From: Polyangiaceae bacterium
GTDB taxonomy: Bacteria; Myxococcota_A; Polyangia; Polyangiales; Polyangiaceae
DNA length: 64,000 nucleotides
Reading direction: 5' to 3'
NCBI GenBank assembly: GCA_025936115.1
Contig: JAICTZ010000011.1
Location: 124,001 to 188,000, forward strand
Shown: piece after piece, positions 26,500-36,922 of the stretch
How positions within the stretch are numbered: position 1 is the stretch's first letter
Layout: the number at the start of each line of letters is the position of its first letter
Notes under the pieces: model-generated
The model's database searches: none
What the model was told of the DNA's origin: nothing
What the model saw: only the letters and a program-made list of their open reading frames with translations
Made by a program: the position numbers and the translations under genes

Positions 26500-28025
26500 T
26501 CAGCGTCGTGCCGCGACGCTGGGCCTGCGAACGAGGACTCGATCGTCACTGCTCTTCACGCCGTCGGGGCCGAGCGTCGTGAGCTCGAAACCGCTTCCGT
26601 CCGGGAGCACGCGATAGCGGAACGAGTGACCCCAGGGATCGAGCGCGCCTGCCGTGCCGAAGAGCGGCGGCAGGCGCCAGCCGAGATCGGCGATGCTTGC
26701 GGGAAGCGTGCCCGTGAGCGTCGCCTTGGCCACGAGCTCGGCGCTCAAGGCTTCGAGCTCGCGCTCGGCGGCAACGTGGCGAAACGCCGAGCGCGCGAGG
26801 AAGAAAGCGCCGAGCAGCGCCAACGGCAAGAGGTACAGGGCTTTCGCGCGCAGTGATGCGCGGGGGCTCCGCGGCGCGTGGCGCTTCTTTGCGCTGGCGT
26901 GTAGGGGTGGCGCGACTCCGGCGTCATGCACGCGTGATGCCGTGGCACCGGGGCGTGGCTCGAGCAGAACGCGCGGCGGCGCGGGCGTCGCGCTCTGGTT
27001 CCTTGTGGTTTGGGCTTCGATGCGAGCGTCCACTTCGGCGTACCAGCCGTCGCCACTCGCGCCTTCGCTGTGAAAACAACGCACCTCGTGGCCCGGCTCC
27101 GGCCGATACACGAGGGGCGGCTCGCTCCGGCAGCGATCCATCACGGCGGGGCAGCGCGTGTGGAAACGGCAGCCGCTCGGCGGCGAAATCGGACTCGGCA
27201 GATCGCCCTCGAGCACGATGCGCCGGCGTCGCCGGCGCGGATCCGGCAGTGGCACGGCGGAAAGCAGCGCGCGCGTGTAGGGATGAGCCGGCGCGCTGAA
27301 GAGCCGCTCGCCCGGCGCGAGCTCGACGAGCTCTCCGAGGTACATGACGGCGATGCGGTGGGAAAGGTGGCGCACGACCGAGAGATCGTGCGCGATGAAC
27401 AAGTATGACAGTCCGAGCTCGCGCCCGAGGTCTTTCAATAGGTTGACGACCTGCGCCTGAATGGACACGTCGAGCGCGGAGACGGGCTCGTCGCACACGA
27501 TGAGCTTCGGTTCGAGCGCTAGAGCCCGCGCCACGCCGATGCGCTGCCGCTGGCCGCCCGAAAATTCGTGGGGGTAACGATTGATCGCGCCCGGCGCGAG
27601 GCCGACGCGGGCGAGCAGCTCCGCGACGCGCTTTTCCACTGCCGCGCCGCGCGCGAGGCCATGGACCTCGAGCGCCTCCCCGACCAAATCGAGGACGCGC
27701 AGGCGAGGATTGAGCGAGCTGTAAGGGTCTTGAAAGATGATCTGCATCGAGCGGCGGAGCTGCCGCAGCGTGCTCGCGTCGGCGCGCCGCACGTCGACGC
27801 CGTCGAAGACGATGCTGCCGGCCGTCGGCTCGATCAGCCGCAGGATTGCGCGACCCACGGTCGTCTTGCCGGAGCCGGATTCGCCCACGAGACCGAGCGT
27901 TTCAGCGTGCGCGATGTCGAACGACACGCCGTCGACGGCGCGCACCTGGCCCACGGTGCGCCCGAGCACGCCGCGCGTGACGGGAAAGTGCTTGGTGAGG
28001 CCGTCGACGTGCAGGAGCGGCGTGC

Positions 28026-28029
<4 letters not shown>
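26500..28029 (-). CDS. DppF-type ABC ATPase fused to a membrane anchor and a pseudopilin (GspG-like) domain
   Basis: Residues 1-320 are a complete oligopeptide ATPase: Walker A GESGSGKT (49-56), [11 protein letters not shown], signature FSGGQRQR (156-163), Walker B LIVCDEP (176-182) and the Cys motif C287/C293/C300. A disordered Pro/Arg/Ala-rich stretch (about 325-393) leads to one membrane helix (about 395-412) and a C-terminal domain with [11 protein letters not shown] (463-473) and [13 protein letters not shown] (484-496), the pattern of the C-terminal part of type II secretion major pseudopilins. The frame is open and continuous through all parts. The start overlaps the stop of the oppD gene by 4 nt (ATGA). 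I know of no standard family with this architecture. Confidence 0.85.
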
Positions 28030-29075
<1,046 letters not shown>

Positions 29076-30314
29076 CTAACGTCTCAGCTTGGGGTCTAGC
29101 GCGTCGCGCAAGCCTTCGCCCACGAGGTTGAACACGGTGACGACGAAAAAGATGGCGAAGCCCGGCGCGAGGATGAGCCACAGTCGATTGTCGACGCGCC
29201 CGGCGTTCAGCGTCTCGCCCCAGCTCGCGACCGTCGGGTCACCGATACCGAGAAACGAGAGGCTCGACTCGACGAGAATGGCCGAGGCGATGCCGAAGGT
29301 CGCGCTCACGAGCACGGGCGCGCTCGCGTTCGGCAAGATGTGCCCGAAAATGATGCGTCGCACGGGGATCCCGAGCGCGCGAGCGGCCTGCGCGTACTCG
29401 AGCCCTTTGTGCTTCAAGAACTCGGCGCGCACGAGCCGCGCCACACCCGTCCAGCTCGTGATGCCGATGATGAACATCACGTGAAAGATGCTGCGCTCGC
29501 GGATCAGCGCCGCGAGCGTCAGGATCAAGAAGAACGTCGGAAAGCAGATCATCACCTCGATCAAGCGACTGAGCGCCGAATCGACCCAGCCGCCGAAATA
29601 GCCCGCGAGCGCCCCGATCACGACGCCGATGAACACGTAAAGCGCCACGGCGACGACGCCGATGCTGAGCGAGATGCGCGTGCCGTAGAGCATGCGCGCG
29701 AACACGTCGCGTCCCTCGGTGTCGGTGCCGAGCCAGTGCTCGCCGTTGGGCGGCACGAGGCTCTCGGCGGGATTCGTCTCGTGGTAACTGTAGTGGTGGA
29801 AGGGAAAAATCGCGTACACGACGCGGTGCTCGGCGCGCGCGGCGGCGAGCTGCAGGCGGTAGTTTTGGACCTGATGCGAGTAGTGCAGGGGGTTTTCGGC
29901 GCCTCCGATGGTCGCGGGCGTCACGGCGAGAAAGAGCGCCACGAATGCGACGCCGAAGCCCTGCGCGAGCCGTTTTTGTCGGGCGGCAAAGCTTTTGCCG
30001 AGCGCCCGCGCGAGCACGAAGCGCAGAAGCGCGAAGGTGGGCGCGAGCACGAGCAGCAGATTGAAGAAGATGTCGACCGCGCTCTCGAACACGAGCCGAT
30101 CGAAGAGTCCCCGCAGCCACGGTGACGACCAGTGTCCGGTCTCGACGTACAAAAATGGCTGATCTTGCGAGACGAGCGGCGCGCCAACCGCCGCGGCGAC
30201 GAGCCCGACTACCGCCCACAGTCCGAGCAACGCCAAGCGATCTTTTTTGAGCTCGCGCCAGACGATCGAGTAGTAGCTCGTGCGCGGCACGCCCGGCGTC
30301 TCGAGGGCGCTCAT
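29076..30314 (-). CDS. OppC-type permease with an extra two-helix insertion, second system
   Basis: The protein has 412 residues where OppC usually has about 300. The N-terminal helix (about 28-48) and the GEHWLGTDTEGRDVFAR entry to the core are standard, as are the coupling loop ARALGIPVRRIIFGHILPN and the end GLRDALDPKLRR. Between them an added segment of about 110 residues (about 65-180) holds two more hydrophobic helices (about 80-102 and 118-136) and a His/Tyr-rich patch (FPFHHYSYHET). The stop overlaps nothing; the start overlaps the oppB-type stop by 4 nt. Confidence 0.9.
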   Translation of the reverse strand: MSALETPGVPRTSYYSIVWRELKKDRLALLGLWAVVGLVAAAVGAPLVSQDQPFLYVETGHWSSPWLRGLFDRLVFESAVDIFFNLLLVLAPTFALLRFVLARALGKSFAARQKRLAQGFGVAFVALFLAVTPATIGGAENPLHYSHQVQNYRLQLAAARAEHRVVYAIFPFHHYSYHETNPAESLVPPNGEHWLGTDTEGRDVFARMLYGTRISLSIGVVAVALYVFIGVVIGALAGYFGGWVDSALSRLIEVMICFPTFFLILTLAALIRERSIFHVMFIIGITSWTGVARLVRAEFLKHKGLEYAQAARALGIPVRRIIFGHILPNASAPVLVSATFGIASAILVESSLSFLGIGDPTVASWGETLNAGRVDNRLWLILAPGFAIFFVVTVFNLVGEGLRDALDPKLRR

Positions 30315-31753
30315 TCGTAACGGATCCTCGGATCGACGAGCGCGTAGCTCAAATCCGTGAGCAAGAGCCCCACGAGCACGAGCACGGTCGAGAACAGCTC
30401 GACCGCGAGGATCACGTTGTAGTCACGCTGATTGATGGCGTCGACGACCCAGAGCCCCATGCCCTGAATGCCGAAGATGTACTCGATGATGACGGAGCCG
30501 CCGAGCACGGCCGGCAAGAGCCCGGCGAGCAACGTGAGGATCGGCAAGAGGCCGTTACGGAGCGCATGCTTGCCGATGACCACGCGCTCGCTCAAGCCTT
30601 TCGCGCGCGCCGTCCGCACGTAGTCGGCCTGAATCACCTCGAGCAGTCCCGAGCGCATGTAGCGGCTGAGCGCCGCGAGCGAGCCGTACGTCATGCAAAT
30701 CGTCGGCAAAACGAGGTGCCAGCCGATGTCGCGCCATTGGCCGAGCGTCGTGAGCTCGCTCGCGTCCGAGCTCTGCCAGCCGCCGATCGGAAACCAGCGC
30801 AAGCTCTCCCAGGCGGACGCTTGCGAAAAGAAGTAGAGCAAGAGCGTCGCGACGAAGAAGCTCGGCAGCGAATACAGCATGAAGAGCGTCAGCGTGAGGG
30901 CGCGATCGGCGCGCGACCCTTTCTTGACTGCAGAGAACACGCCGATCGGGACCGCGATCAAGTAAGCGAGCACGAGCGAACCGACCGAAAGCGTGAGCGA
31001 GTACTTGAGCTTGGACACGAGCGTTCGCGTCACGGGCTCGCGGCTGGTGAGCGAGACCCCGAAATCCAGCCGCACGAGGTTGTGCCAGTAAGCGGCAAAG
31101 CGCGTGTCGAAGAAGAACATCGCGAGCTTGTCGCGCGCGCCGTGCTCGAAGCGCGCCCGGTGTGCGGCGAACCAGCGCTTCCAGCCGTCAGTCACGGCTC
31201 GTTTCGTCGCCGCGTCGTCCTCGGTGCGGTAACGGAGCGTGCGCAGTTCGGCGTTTTCCTCGTTGATGGCGCGGTTTCTTGCACGCACGTCGGGGCTCGG
31301 GCGCGGGTCGAAGGGCGTGATGAGCGGCCGCGTGGCGTCGATGCGCAAGAAGTACGTCACTGCATCGCGGAGCTTCGGATCCGGTGCGTCGAGCAGGCTC
31401 ACGAGGTGCGGCACGGCGGACGCGCCGAGATCCTCGAGCTCCTCTTGCGCGTGCACGCGCTCGGCCGCGGTCGTCTGTCCGATGCCGGCCGCGGCGCTCA
31501 CGAGGGCGCGCACCTCCTCGCGCGAGAGCGTGAAGCGCGTGTTGAAGAGCACGGGCTTGTCGAGGTGAAATTGCTCGCGAAAAATCTTGTACGACTCGGC
31601 CGTCACCTCGCCGCGCATGCTCTGCGAAAGATCGGCGCTCTGCTGCGCCCCCGGGCGCCCCGGCGCGAGATTCAAAATCAAAAAAAGAATCAGGGAGATC
31701 CCGAAGAACGTCGGGATCATCAAGAGCAGTCGCCGGAGGACGTAGGCTTTCAC
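30311..31753 (-). CDS. OppB-type permease with a large HEAT-like periplasmic insertion, second system
   Basis: The product has 480 residues where OppB has about 310-340. Helix 1 (about 9-28) and FHLDKPVLF (62-70) are normal, as is everything after about residue 220 (YWHNLVRLDFGVS, TARAKGLSERVVIGKHALRN, GSVIIEYIFGIQGMG, ALVDPRIRY). In between is a hydrophilic insertion of about 145 residues in the first periplasmic loop. Its first part reads like a HEAT repeat (EELEDLGASAVPHLVSLLD then PKLRDAVTYFLRI), and the rest is charged and helical. HEAT units bind proteins, so this loop may dock a periplasmic partner such as the tethered binding protein. Confidence 0.9.
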   Translation of the reverse strand: MKAYVLRRLLLMIPTFFGISLILFLILNLAPGRPGAQQSADLSQSMRGEVTAESYKIFREQFHLDKPVLFNTRFTLSREEVRALVSAAAGIGQTTAAERVHAQEELEDLGASAVPHLVSLLDAPDPKLRDAVTYFLRIDATRPLITPFDPRPSPDVRARNRAINEENAELRTLRYRTEDDAATKRAVTDGWKRWFAAHRARFEHGARDKLAMFFFDTRFAAYWHNLVRLDFGVSLTSREPVTRTLVSKLKYSLTLSVGSLVLAYLIAVPIGVFSAVKKGSRADRALTLTLFMLYSLPSFFVATLLLYFFSQASAWESLRWFPIGGWQSSDASELTTLGQWRDIGWHLVLPTICMTYGSLAALSRYMRSGLLEVIQADYVRTARAKGLSERVVIGKHALRNGLLPILTLLAGLLPAVLGGSVIIEYIFGIQGMGLWVVDAINQRDYNVILAVELFSTVLVLVGLLLTDLSYALVDPRIRYE

Positions 31754-31840
31754 GCTGCGGTTCCTCGACCTGCGTGCACTCCGTGCGCGGACTCGGAAGC
31801 GGCCCTGTGAGCCTCGTCTCGCGCGGCCGAGCTCACGGCG

Positions 31841-33808
31841 TCACGGCTCCGTTCGCTTCACCGACCATGGCCGCACGTCCACGTTGGGGAAGGTCTTGGC
31901 GTAACTCACGTTGTCGACCTCCTTCCAGTGGCAGACGACGACCTTCTTCGTCGAGAAAAAGCTGTAAGGCTGCTCGTCAGCGAGGATGCGGTGGAATTCA
32001 TGCGCGAGCTTGACGCGCTCGGCGGGATCGAACGTCGCTTGCAACGCATCGATGATGCGATCGGCCTCCTTGTTGCGAAATCCGACGCGGTTCGACCCTT
32101 TGGCCACGTCGGCTTGGGACGAGTGCCAGATTTGATAGAGCTCGATGGGCTCCCAGCTCGTGGTCCACGCGCCCGCGTACGCGTCGAAGCTCTTCTCGTC
32201 CGTGCGCTTCAAGAACAGGCTCCATTCGGCAGTCTCGAGATTCATCTTCACGCCGATCTTCAGCAGATCGTCGCGTAGGATGTTGGCGAGCACCGTGGGC
32301 TCCTTGGCGCCGATCGGCACCATCAGGCCGAATTCGAAGGGCTTGCGGCCTTCCCCCGGATGTAGCTCCTTGTCGACGATGCCGTCGCCGTCGCTATCGC
32401 TCCACCCAGCTTCGGCAAGGAGCTTCTTGGCACCGGCGAGGTCGAAGGGGATGAGCGGAATGGACGCGTCGTAGTAGGGCGTCGACGGCGGAAACGGGCC
32501 CGTGATCAACGTGCCGAGGCCAAGCCAGACGTTCTCCAAGATGCGCTTGCGGTCGAAGGCCATGGTCATGGCACGCCGCACGCGCTTGTCCGAGAAGTAA
32601 GGTCGATCGGCGTTCCACCCGATGTAGCGATACGACGAAAGCTCGACCGGGTCGCACAGGATGTCGCCGTTGAAGAACGGGCTGCCCTGCGGCGGCTTGC
32701 CCGAGGTCTTGTATTGCAAGATCTCTTCGCGATACTGCCCGGCCCTGAGCTCGCCGACTTCGATCTCATGGGCTTTCAGCTTGAGCAGCGTGAGCGCCGA
32801 GTCCGTGTAAATGGAGTACACGATCGACTTGATCGCGGGCTTTTCGCCGGGGAAGGCTTCGTTGCGCGTGAGCACGAGCTTCGAGCCCGGCTCGTAGCGC
32901 GTCATGCTGTAAGGTCCGCTGCCGAGCAGGCCTTTGCTGTTGTACCAGTGCTGGTTGAAATTCGTGCCGACGGTCTCCTTCGGATATTCGGCGCCGCGCT
33001 CGTCGCGTGTGTAGATGAAGCGCGGCAGCGGGGCGAGCACCATGCTCTCCGGGACGTTGTTGAACTCCTTCTTCTTCCAACGTAGGACGAGCGTCGTTGC
33101 GTCGAGCGCCTTCCAGCTCTCGAGGTTCTCGTAGTAGTTGCGGTTGGGTCCACTCTCGACTTGTGGATTCATGATCATGTCGAGAGTGAAGACGTAGTCC
33201 TCTGCCGTCACGGGATGATCGCCCTTGAGCCATGCGTGCGCCGGGTCGTCCAGATTGACGCCGATGGGCACGGCCCACTTGGCGCCCGGGCGTAGATAAA
33301 AAGTGAACTCCTTGAAGTCGTCGGTGACCTCGCAGCGGTACGCGATTTCGCCGTGCCAGTCGCTCGGGTTGGTCCAGGCGTTCATGTCGCCCAGCCGATA
33401 GGCGACGTAGTTTTCGATGAATTCGTAGTTGTAGGCGCTGTTCTCGAGCAGCGGATTGAAGCCTTTTGGATCGCCTGTGTCCCAGGCGCCCTTCAAGACG
33501 CCCTCGAGGTTCGCTCCGGGCGGCGGCCAGTGGACATCCTTCGGTTTGAAGAAATTCGGCACGTCGGGATGCAGGAACTTCACGCCGGGCGGCGCCGCGT
33601 CCGTTGGGACGTTGCTCCCGCCGCCGACCACACGCACGCCACCCGCCGCGAGGCGGTCGGTCGCTTCACCGAGCGTGCGGATCTGTTGAGCTTGCACGAT
33701 CAAACGCGACTCGAGGTGATTCGTCTGGGCGACGAGCACGATGAGCAGCGCGATCACGAGCCCGAGCGCGCCCAAGATCACGGCGCGAACCACGTTCTCG
33801 TTTCGCAT
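31841..33808 (-). CDS. Membrane-tethered family-5 solute-binding protein, second system
   Basis: ATG 33808 is chosen because it begins a signal anchor (VVRAVILGALGLVIALLIVLV, split here from the preceding NENV) with no lipobox or clear cleavage site. The 655-residue product then has a short helical, coiled-coil-like stalk (about 30-57), a Gly/Pro linker, and a family-5 binding domain with KGFNPLLENSAY, FYLRPGAKWA, VTAEDYVFTLDMI and AYAGAWTTSWEPIELYQ. Upstream sequence in frame looks non-coding. It heads the operon for the unusual importer; 87 bp separate it from the oppB-type gene. The ligand is not evident. Confidence 0.88.
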   Translation of the reverse strand: MRNENVVRAVILGALGLVIALLIVLVAQTNHLESRLIVQAQQIRTLGEATDRLAAGGVRVVGGGSNVPTDAAPPGVKFLHPDVPNFFKPKDVHWPPPGANLEGVLKGAWDTGDPKGFNPLLENSAYNYEFIENYVAYRLGDMNAWTNPSDWHGEIAYRCEVTDDFKEFTFYLRPGAKWAVPIGVNLDDPAHAWLKGDHPVTAEDYVFTLDMIMNPQVESGPNRNYYENLESWKALDATTLVLRWKKKEFNNVPESMVLAPLPRFIYTRDERGAEYPKETVGTNFNQHWYNSKGLLGSGPYSMTRYEPGSKLVLTRNEAFPGEKPAIKSIVYSIYTDSALTLLKLKAHEIEVGELRAGQYREEILQYKTSGKPPQGSPFFNGDILCDPVELSSYRYIGWNADRPYFSDKRVRRAMTMAFDRKRILENVWLGLGTLITGPFPPSTPYYDASIPLIPFDLAGAKKLLAEAGWSDSDGDGIVDKELHPGEGRKPFEFGLMVPIGAKEPTVLANILRDDLLKIGVKMNLETAEWSLFLKRTDEKSFDAYAGAWTTSWEPIELYQIWHSSQADVAKGSNRVGFRNKEADRIIDALQATFDPAERVKLAHEFHRILADEQPYSFFSTKKVVVCHWKEVDNVSYAKTFPNVDVRPWSVKRTEP

Positions 33809-33908
33809 TCGCCCGCGAGCGTCCCAGAACGCGCCGCGCTCTGCAAGCGCCGAAACCTCGGCCCGGCGCCGAAATACGGGACCGCCGGCGAGCTCGGCGC
33901 GCGTGGGC

Positions 33909-34991
33909 TCAGGCGCCGCGCGCGGCGAGCTGGCCGCACGCCGCGCCGATATCGGAGCCGCCGCTGTAACGTTTGTGCGTGAAGGTGCCGGCGCGATGCA
34001 AGGCGTAGCGGAAGCGGCGTTCGGCGTCGTCGGGACTGCGGCGGAAAGGATCGCTCGCGTCGTCGGCGATGCGGTTATACGGGATGACGCTGATGCGCGG
34101 TGTCCGGCCCGTGTCGGCGGTGAAGCGGCGGGCGAGCGCCGCGAGCGCCGCGGCGTCGTCTTCACCGTCGTTGACGCCGTCGAGCAGCGTGATGGCCCAG
34201 AGCGGGGAGAGCCCAGTCGTTTGCGCGTGCTCGACGCACGCGACGTACACCTCCTCGAGCGGATGCGCGCCGTCGATCGGCATCAGTGCACGGCGCGCGC
34301 CGACTCGCGCGGTGCCGATGGACCAGCCGAGGCGCACCCGCGGCGCTTCGCGCGCGAGGCGACGAATGCCGGAGGGTAGGCCGGCCGTGCACACCGTGAT
34401 CTTGCGCGCATCGATGGCGCATGCGCTCGGATCGGTGAGCACGCGCAACGCGCCGAACACCTGCTCTTGATTCGCGAGCGGCTCGCCCATGCCCTGGAAC
34501 ACGATGCCGTGCACGCGTTCACCCTTGGCCGCGTCGAGCGTGCGCCGCACGACGCGCACCTGCTCGATGATTTCCCAAGTCTCGAGATTGCGGCGCAGCC
34601 CGAGGCGGCCCGTCGCGCAAAAGGCGCAGGCGAGCGCGCAGCCCACTTGAGAGCTCACGCACACGCTGAAGCGTCCCTGCCGCTCGAGCGGGATACGCAC
34701 CGTTTCGATGAGTTTGCCGTCGGCCGTGCGGAGCGCGAACTTCACGAACGGATCGAGCTCACTCGCCGCGCGGCTCACGAGCTCGAGCGCCGGGACGCGA
34801 CCGTGCGCCACCACGGCTTCGCGCGCCACGCGCCGCACGCAGGAGTTCGGCTCCGCTACGTCGCCGTCGCGGTGCACCGTCGAGACGATGCGCCGCGCGT
34901 CGTCGAGGTTCACGGCCGGGAGCGCGGCTCCGAGCTCCTCGGGCGTGACGCCCTGCAGCGCGACGGGCAGCATTGTCGAAGGCGAGCTCAC
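33909..34991 (-). CDS. RlmN/Cfr-family radical SAM methyltransferase, divergent paralogue
   Basis: The 360-residue protein has the radical SAM cluster Cys118-x3-Cys122-x2-Cys125 (GCALACAFCATG), the FQGMGEPL motif and the C-terminal GSDIGAACGQL with the conserved Cys that forms the methyl-protein intermediate in RlmN. RlmN methylates adenosine 2503 of 23S rRNA and adenosine 37 of some tRNAs. It is not a textbook RlmN: the usual SLHA stretch is replaced by GWSIGTARVGARRALMPI, and the N-terminal domain is short. It may be a paralogue with a different target. It stands alone, 100 bp upstream of the importer binding protein. Confidence 0.82.
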   Translation of the reverse strand: MSSPSTMLPVALQGVTPEELGAALPAVNLDDARRIVSTVHRDGDVAEPNSCVRRVAREAVVAHGRVPALELVSRAASELDPFVKFALRTADGKLIETVRIPLERQGRFSVCVSSQVGCALACAFCATGRLGLRRNLETWEIIEQVRVVRRTLDAAKGERVHGIVFQGMGEPLANQEQVFGALRVLTDPSACAIDARKITVCTAGLPSGIRRLAREAPRVRLGWSIGTARVGARRALMPIDGAHPLEEVYVACVEHAQTTGLSPLWAITLLDGVNDGEDDAAALAALARRFTADTGRTPRISVIPYNRIADDASDPFRRSPDDAERRFRYALHRAGTFTHKRYSGGSDIGAACGQLAARGA

Positions 34992-35202
34992 GGCGGGCGC
35001 CTTACCACCTTCGCGGCCCGGCTGCCGGGCGCTCGCTATTCATTGGGTATTATCGAAGAGGACCCGAAGGCTCGGCTGACAGCCGGCGACATGAAAAGGC
35101 TCCGGTTCCCCTTTGGAATTGCCTGCGGGAAGCGGCTCGCCTTAGACTATGGGCTTGGCGTACGAAGACTGGGACGACCGCTATCGGCGAGGGAGCGATG
35201 GT

Positions 35203-35916
35203 ATGCACGGATCTACGGTATTCCTGATTGCGTTCTTTACTTCAGTGCTCACGGCTGCGGGCACGGTGTACGCCATCGACCGCTTCAATATCTTGCACCA
35301 CGAGGCGCCGGCGGTGGCAGACGCGATCGTGCCCGATTTGCGCGGTTTTGCCGAGGCGGACGCGCGGGCGAACGCGCAGGCTTCGCACATCACGCTGCTC
35401 GTCGGGCCGCACGAGGCGAGCGCCGACGCCAAGCCCGGCACGATCCTGCGCCAATCCGTGCCCGCGGGGCAGCACGTGCCGCGCGAGCATCCCGTGAGCG
35501 TGGTCCTCGCCGACGAGCTGCCGAAGGTGCCGAGCGTGACCGGACTTTCAGTAGTCGACGCGACCAAGCATCTCGAAGAGAAGGGCTACAAGCTGCAAGC
35601 TTCGGCGCCGGTCGCGAACGCAACGGTGCCGGAGGGGCAGATCATCTCCCAGACGCCCCCGGCGGAAACTCCCACGGAAAAGGGCAAAACCATCACGGTT
35701 CAGGTCTCGGCCGGCGCCGCCGAGGTTGCCATGCCGAAGGTCATGGGTCTCTCCGTCAAGAATGCTCAAACCGAGCTCGAGAAGCTCGGCCTCGAGTCGG
35801 AAGTGCGCTGGGTCTCGATGGCCGAGACGCCGACGTTCGTCGTGCTGAACCAAAAACCCAAGCCTGCCGAAAAAGTGAAGCCTGGGACGAAGGTCGAGCT
35901 CACGGCGAATCACTGA
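35203..35916 (+). CDS. Membrane-anchored protein with three PASTA domains
   Basis: The 237-residue product has one N-terminal helix (about 5-25), then three PASTA units (about 41-105, 106-171 and 176-236), each with a conserved VPxxxGL-like start and a closing beta strand (TVQVSAG, VELTANH). PASTA domains bind muropeptides or penicillins in kinases and PBPs; no kinase or transpeptidase is attached here, so it may act as a cell-wall-binding adaptor in the periplasm. ATG 35203 follows GGGAG at 9 nt; an upstream ATG at 35149 lacks a ribosome site. The next gene starts 95 bp downstream. Confidence 0.85.
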   Translation: MHGSTVFLIAFFTSVLTAAGTVYAIDRFNILHHEAPAVADAIVPDLRGFAEADARANAQASHITLLVGPHEASADAKPGTILRQSVPAGQHVPREHPVSVVLADELPKVPSVTGLSVVDATKHLEEKGYKLQASAPVANATVPEGQIISQTPPAETPTEKGKTITVQVSAGAAEVAMPKVMGLSVKNAQTELEKLGLESEVRWVSMAETPTFVVLNQKPKPAEKVKPGTKVELTANH

Positions 35917-36011
35917 GTGATCGCGGAGGCCGTGGCTCGAAAGCCGTGCTAGAGTCTCGATCCCGAGTGCTGCGCGACGAGCGATGTCGCGCCAACCCGT
36001 GAACGAGGATC

Positions 36012-36917
36012 ATGGCGGCACGAAATCCCTTTGCGAGCTCCGATCTTTTCGACGACCCCTACGGGCTCGTACAGTCGAGGCGCCCCGTCCGGCACTCGAC
36101 GGGCTACTACTTCATACGCAATCTGCTGCTCGTTGGTGCGGTCGCGGGCGGCATCGTCGCCGCCTACCGCAACGACGTATTCCGCGATCTGGCGCGCCAT
36201 GCCGGCCTCGAGCAACGCTACCTGGACGCAGAGAAATTCCTCGTAGGTACGCCGGGTTGGGGCACCCCGCGCTCGATGGAGCCCGTGCTGAACCCCGCGG
36301 AGCCGGCCTCTGACGTTCAGGCCGCTGCGACTGCGGACACCTCGAGCTCTGCGACGACGGCAGCATTCACCGCGACGGCTGCCGCGACCGAAGCCCCCGC
36401 GGTATTGACGGCGGCACCCGCTGCCGCGCCAGCGCACGCCACGTCGCCCGAGCCGTCACCCACCGCGCAGACGAGCCTCGCGCTCGCCGGACGTAGCAAG
36501 GGGTCGACGGCTGCGCCCGTCGCCTTCAACTCTCTCCCGGTCTTCACGCGGGGTGCGGCGCCACGGCCCGCGGCTGTCGAACCTGCGCCGCACCACGCCG
36601 CTGTCGCGGCGGCCCCGGTCGCGCATGCGGCGCCGGCTCCCGTGGCTCACGCGGCCGCTTCCCGCCCGGCTCCGGTGGACCATTCGCACGCTAAAGCCAT
36701 CAAGGTCTCGCTCGACGAGGACGCGCCAGCCGAGCCCCCGACGCGGCATGCGGCTCCGACGCACGCTGCGCCCCCTCCGGAACCGGCGCCCGTCGCAGCC
36801 AAACCACAAAAGCCCGAAAAACCGCAGCTCAAGGCTACGGAAGCCCACGACGGCGACAATCCGCTGCTCGCTGCCGTACGCGGCGCCGTCCGCTCGCGCC
36901 CGCCGAAGGGCGAGTAG
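36012..36917 (+). CDS. Hypothetical membrane protein with long Ala/Pro-rich tail
   Basis: The 301-residue product has a short cytoplasmic N-terminus (NPFASSDLFDDPYGLVQ), one membrane helix (about 34-52), a short conserved-looking part to about residue 90 (ARHAGLEQRYLDAEKFLVGTP), and then about 190 residues dominated by Ala, Pro, Thr and His. The end DNPLLAAVRGAVRSRPPKGE is positively charged. Tails of this kind often span the periplasm or bind peptidoglycan loosely. I recognise no family. It follows the PASTA gene on the same strand and may be co-transcribed with it. Confidence 0.65.
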   Translation: MAARNPFASSDLFDDPYGLVQSRRPVRHSTGYYFIRNLLLVGAVAGGIVAAYRNDVFRDLARHAGLEQRYLDAEKFLVGTPGWGTPRSMEPVLNPAEPASDVQAAATADTSSSATTAAFTATAAATEAPAVLTAAPAAAPAHATSPEPSPTAQTSLALAGRSKGSTAAPVAFNSLPVFTRGAAPRPAAVEPAPHHAAVAAAPVAHAAPAPVAHAAASRPAPVDHSHAKAIKVSLDEDAPAEPPTRHAAPTHAAPPPEPAPVAAKPQKPEKPQLKATEAHDGDNPLLAAVRGAVRSRPPKGE

Positions 36918-36922
36918 TCGGA

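Noticed and set aside
33809..34165. N-terminal extension of the second binding protein by 119 codons
   Set aside because: The extension overlaps the rlmN-like gene in another frame and is Ser/Arg/Thr-rich; the signal anchor starts at 33808.
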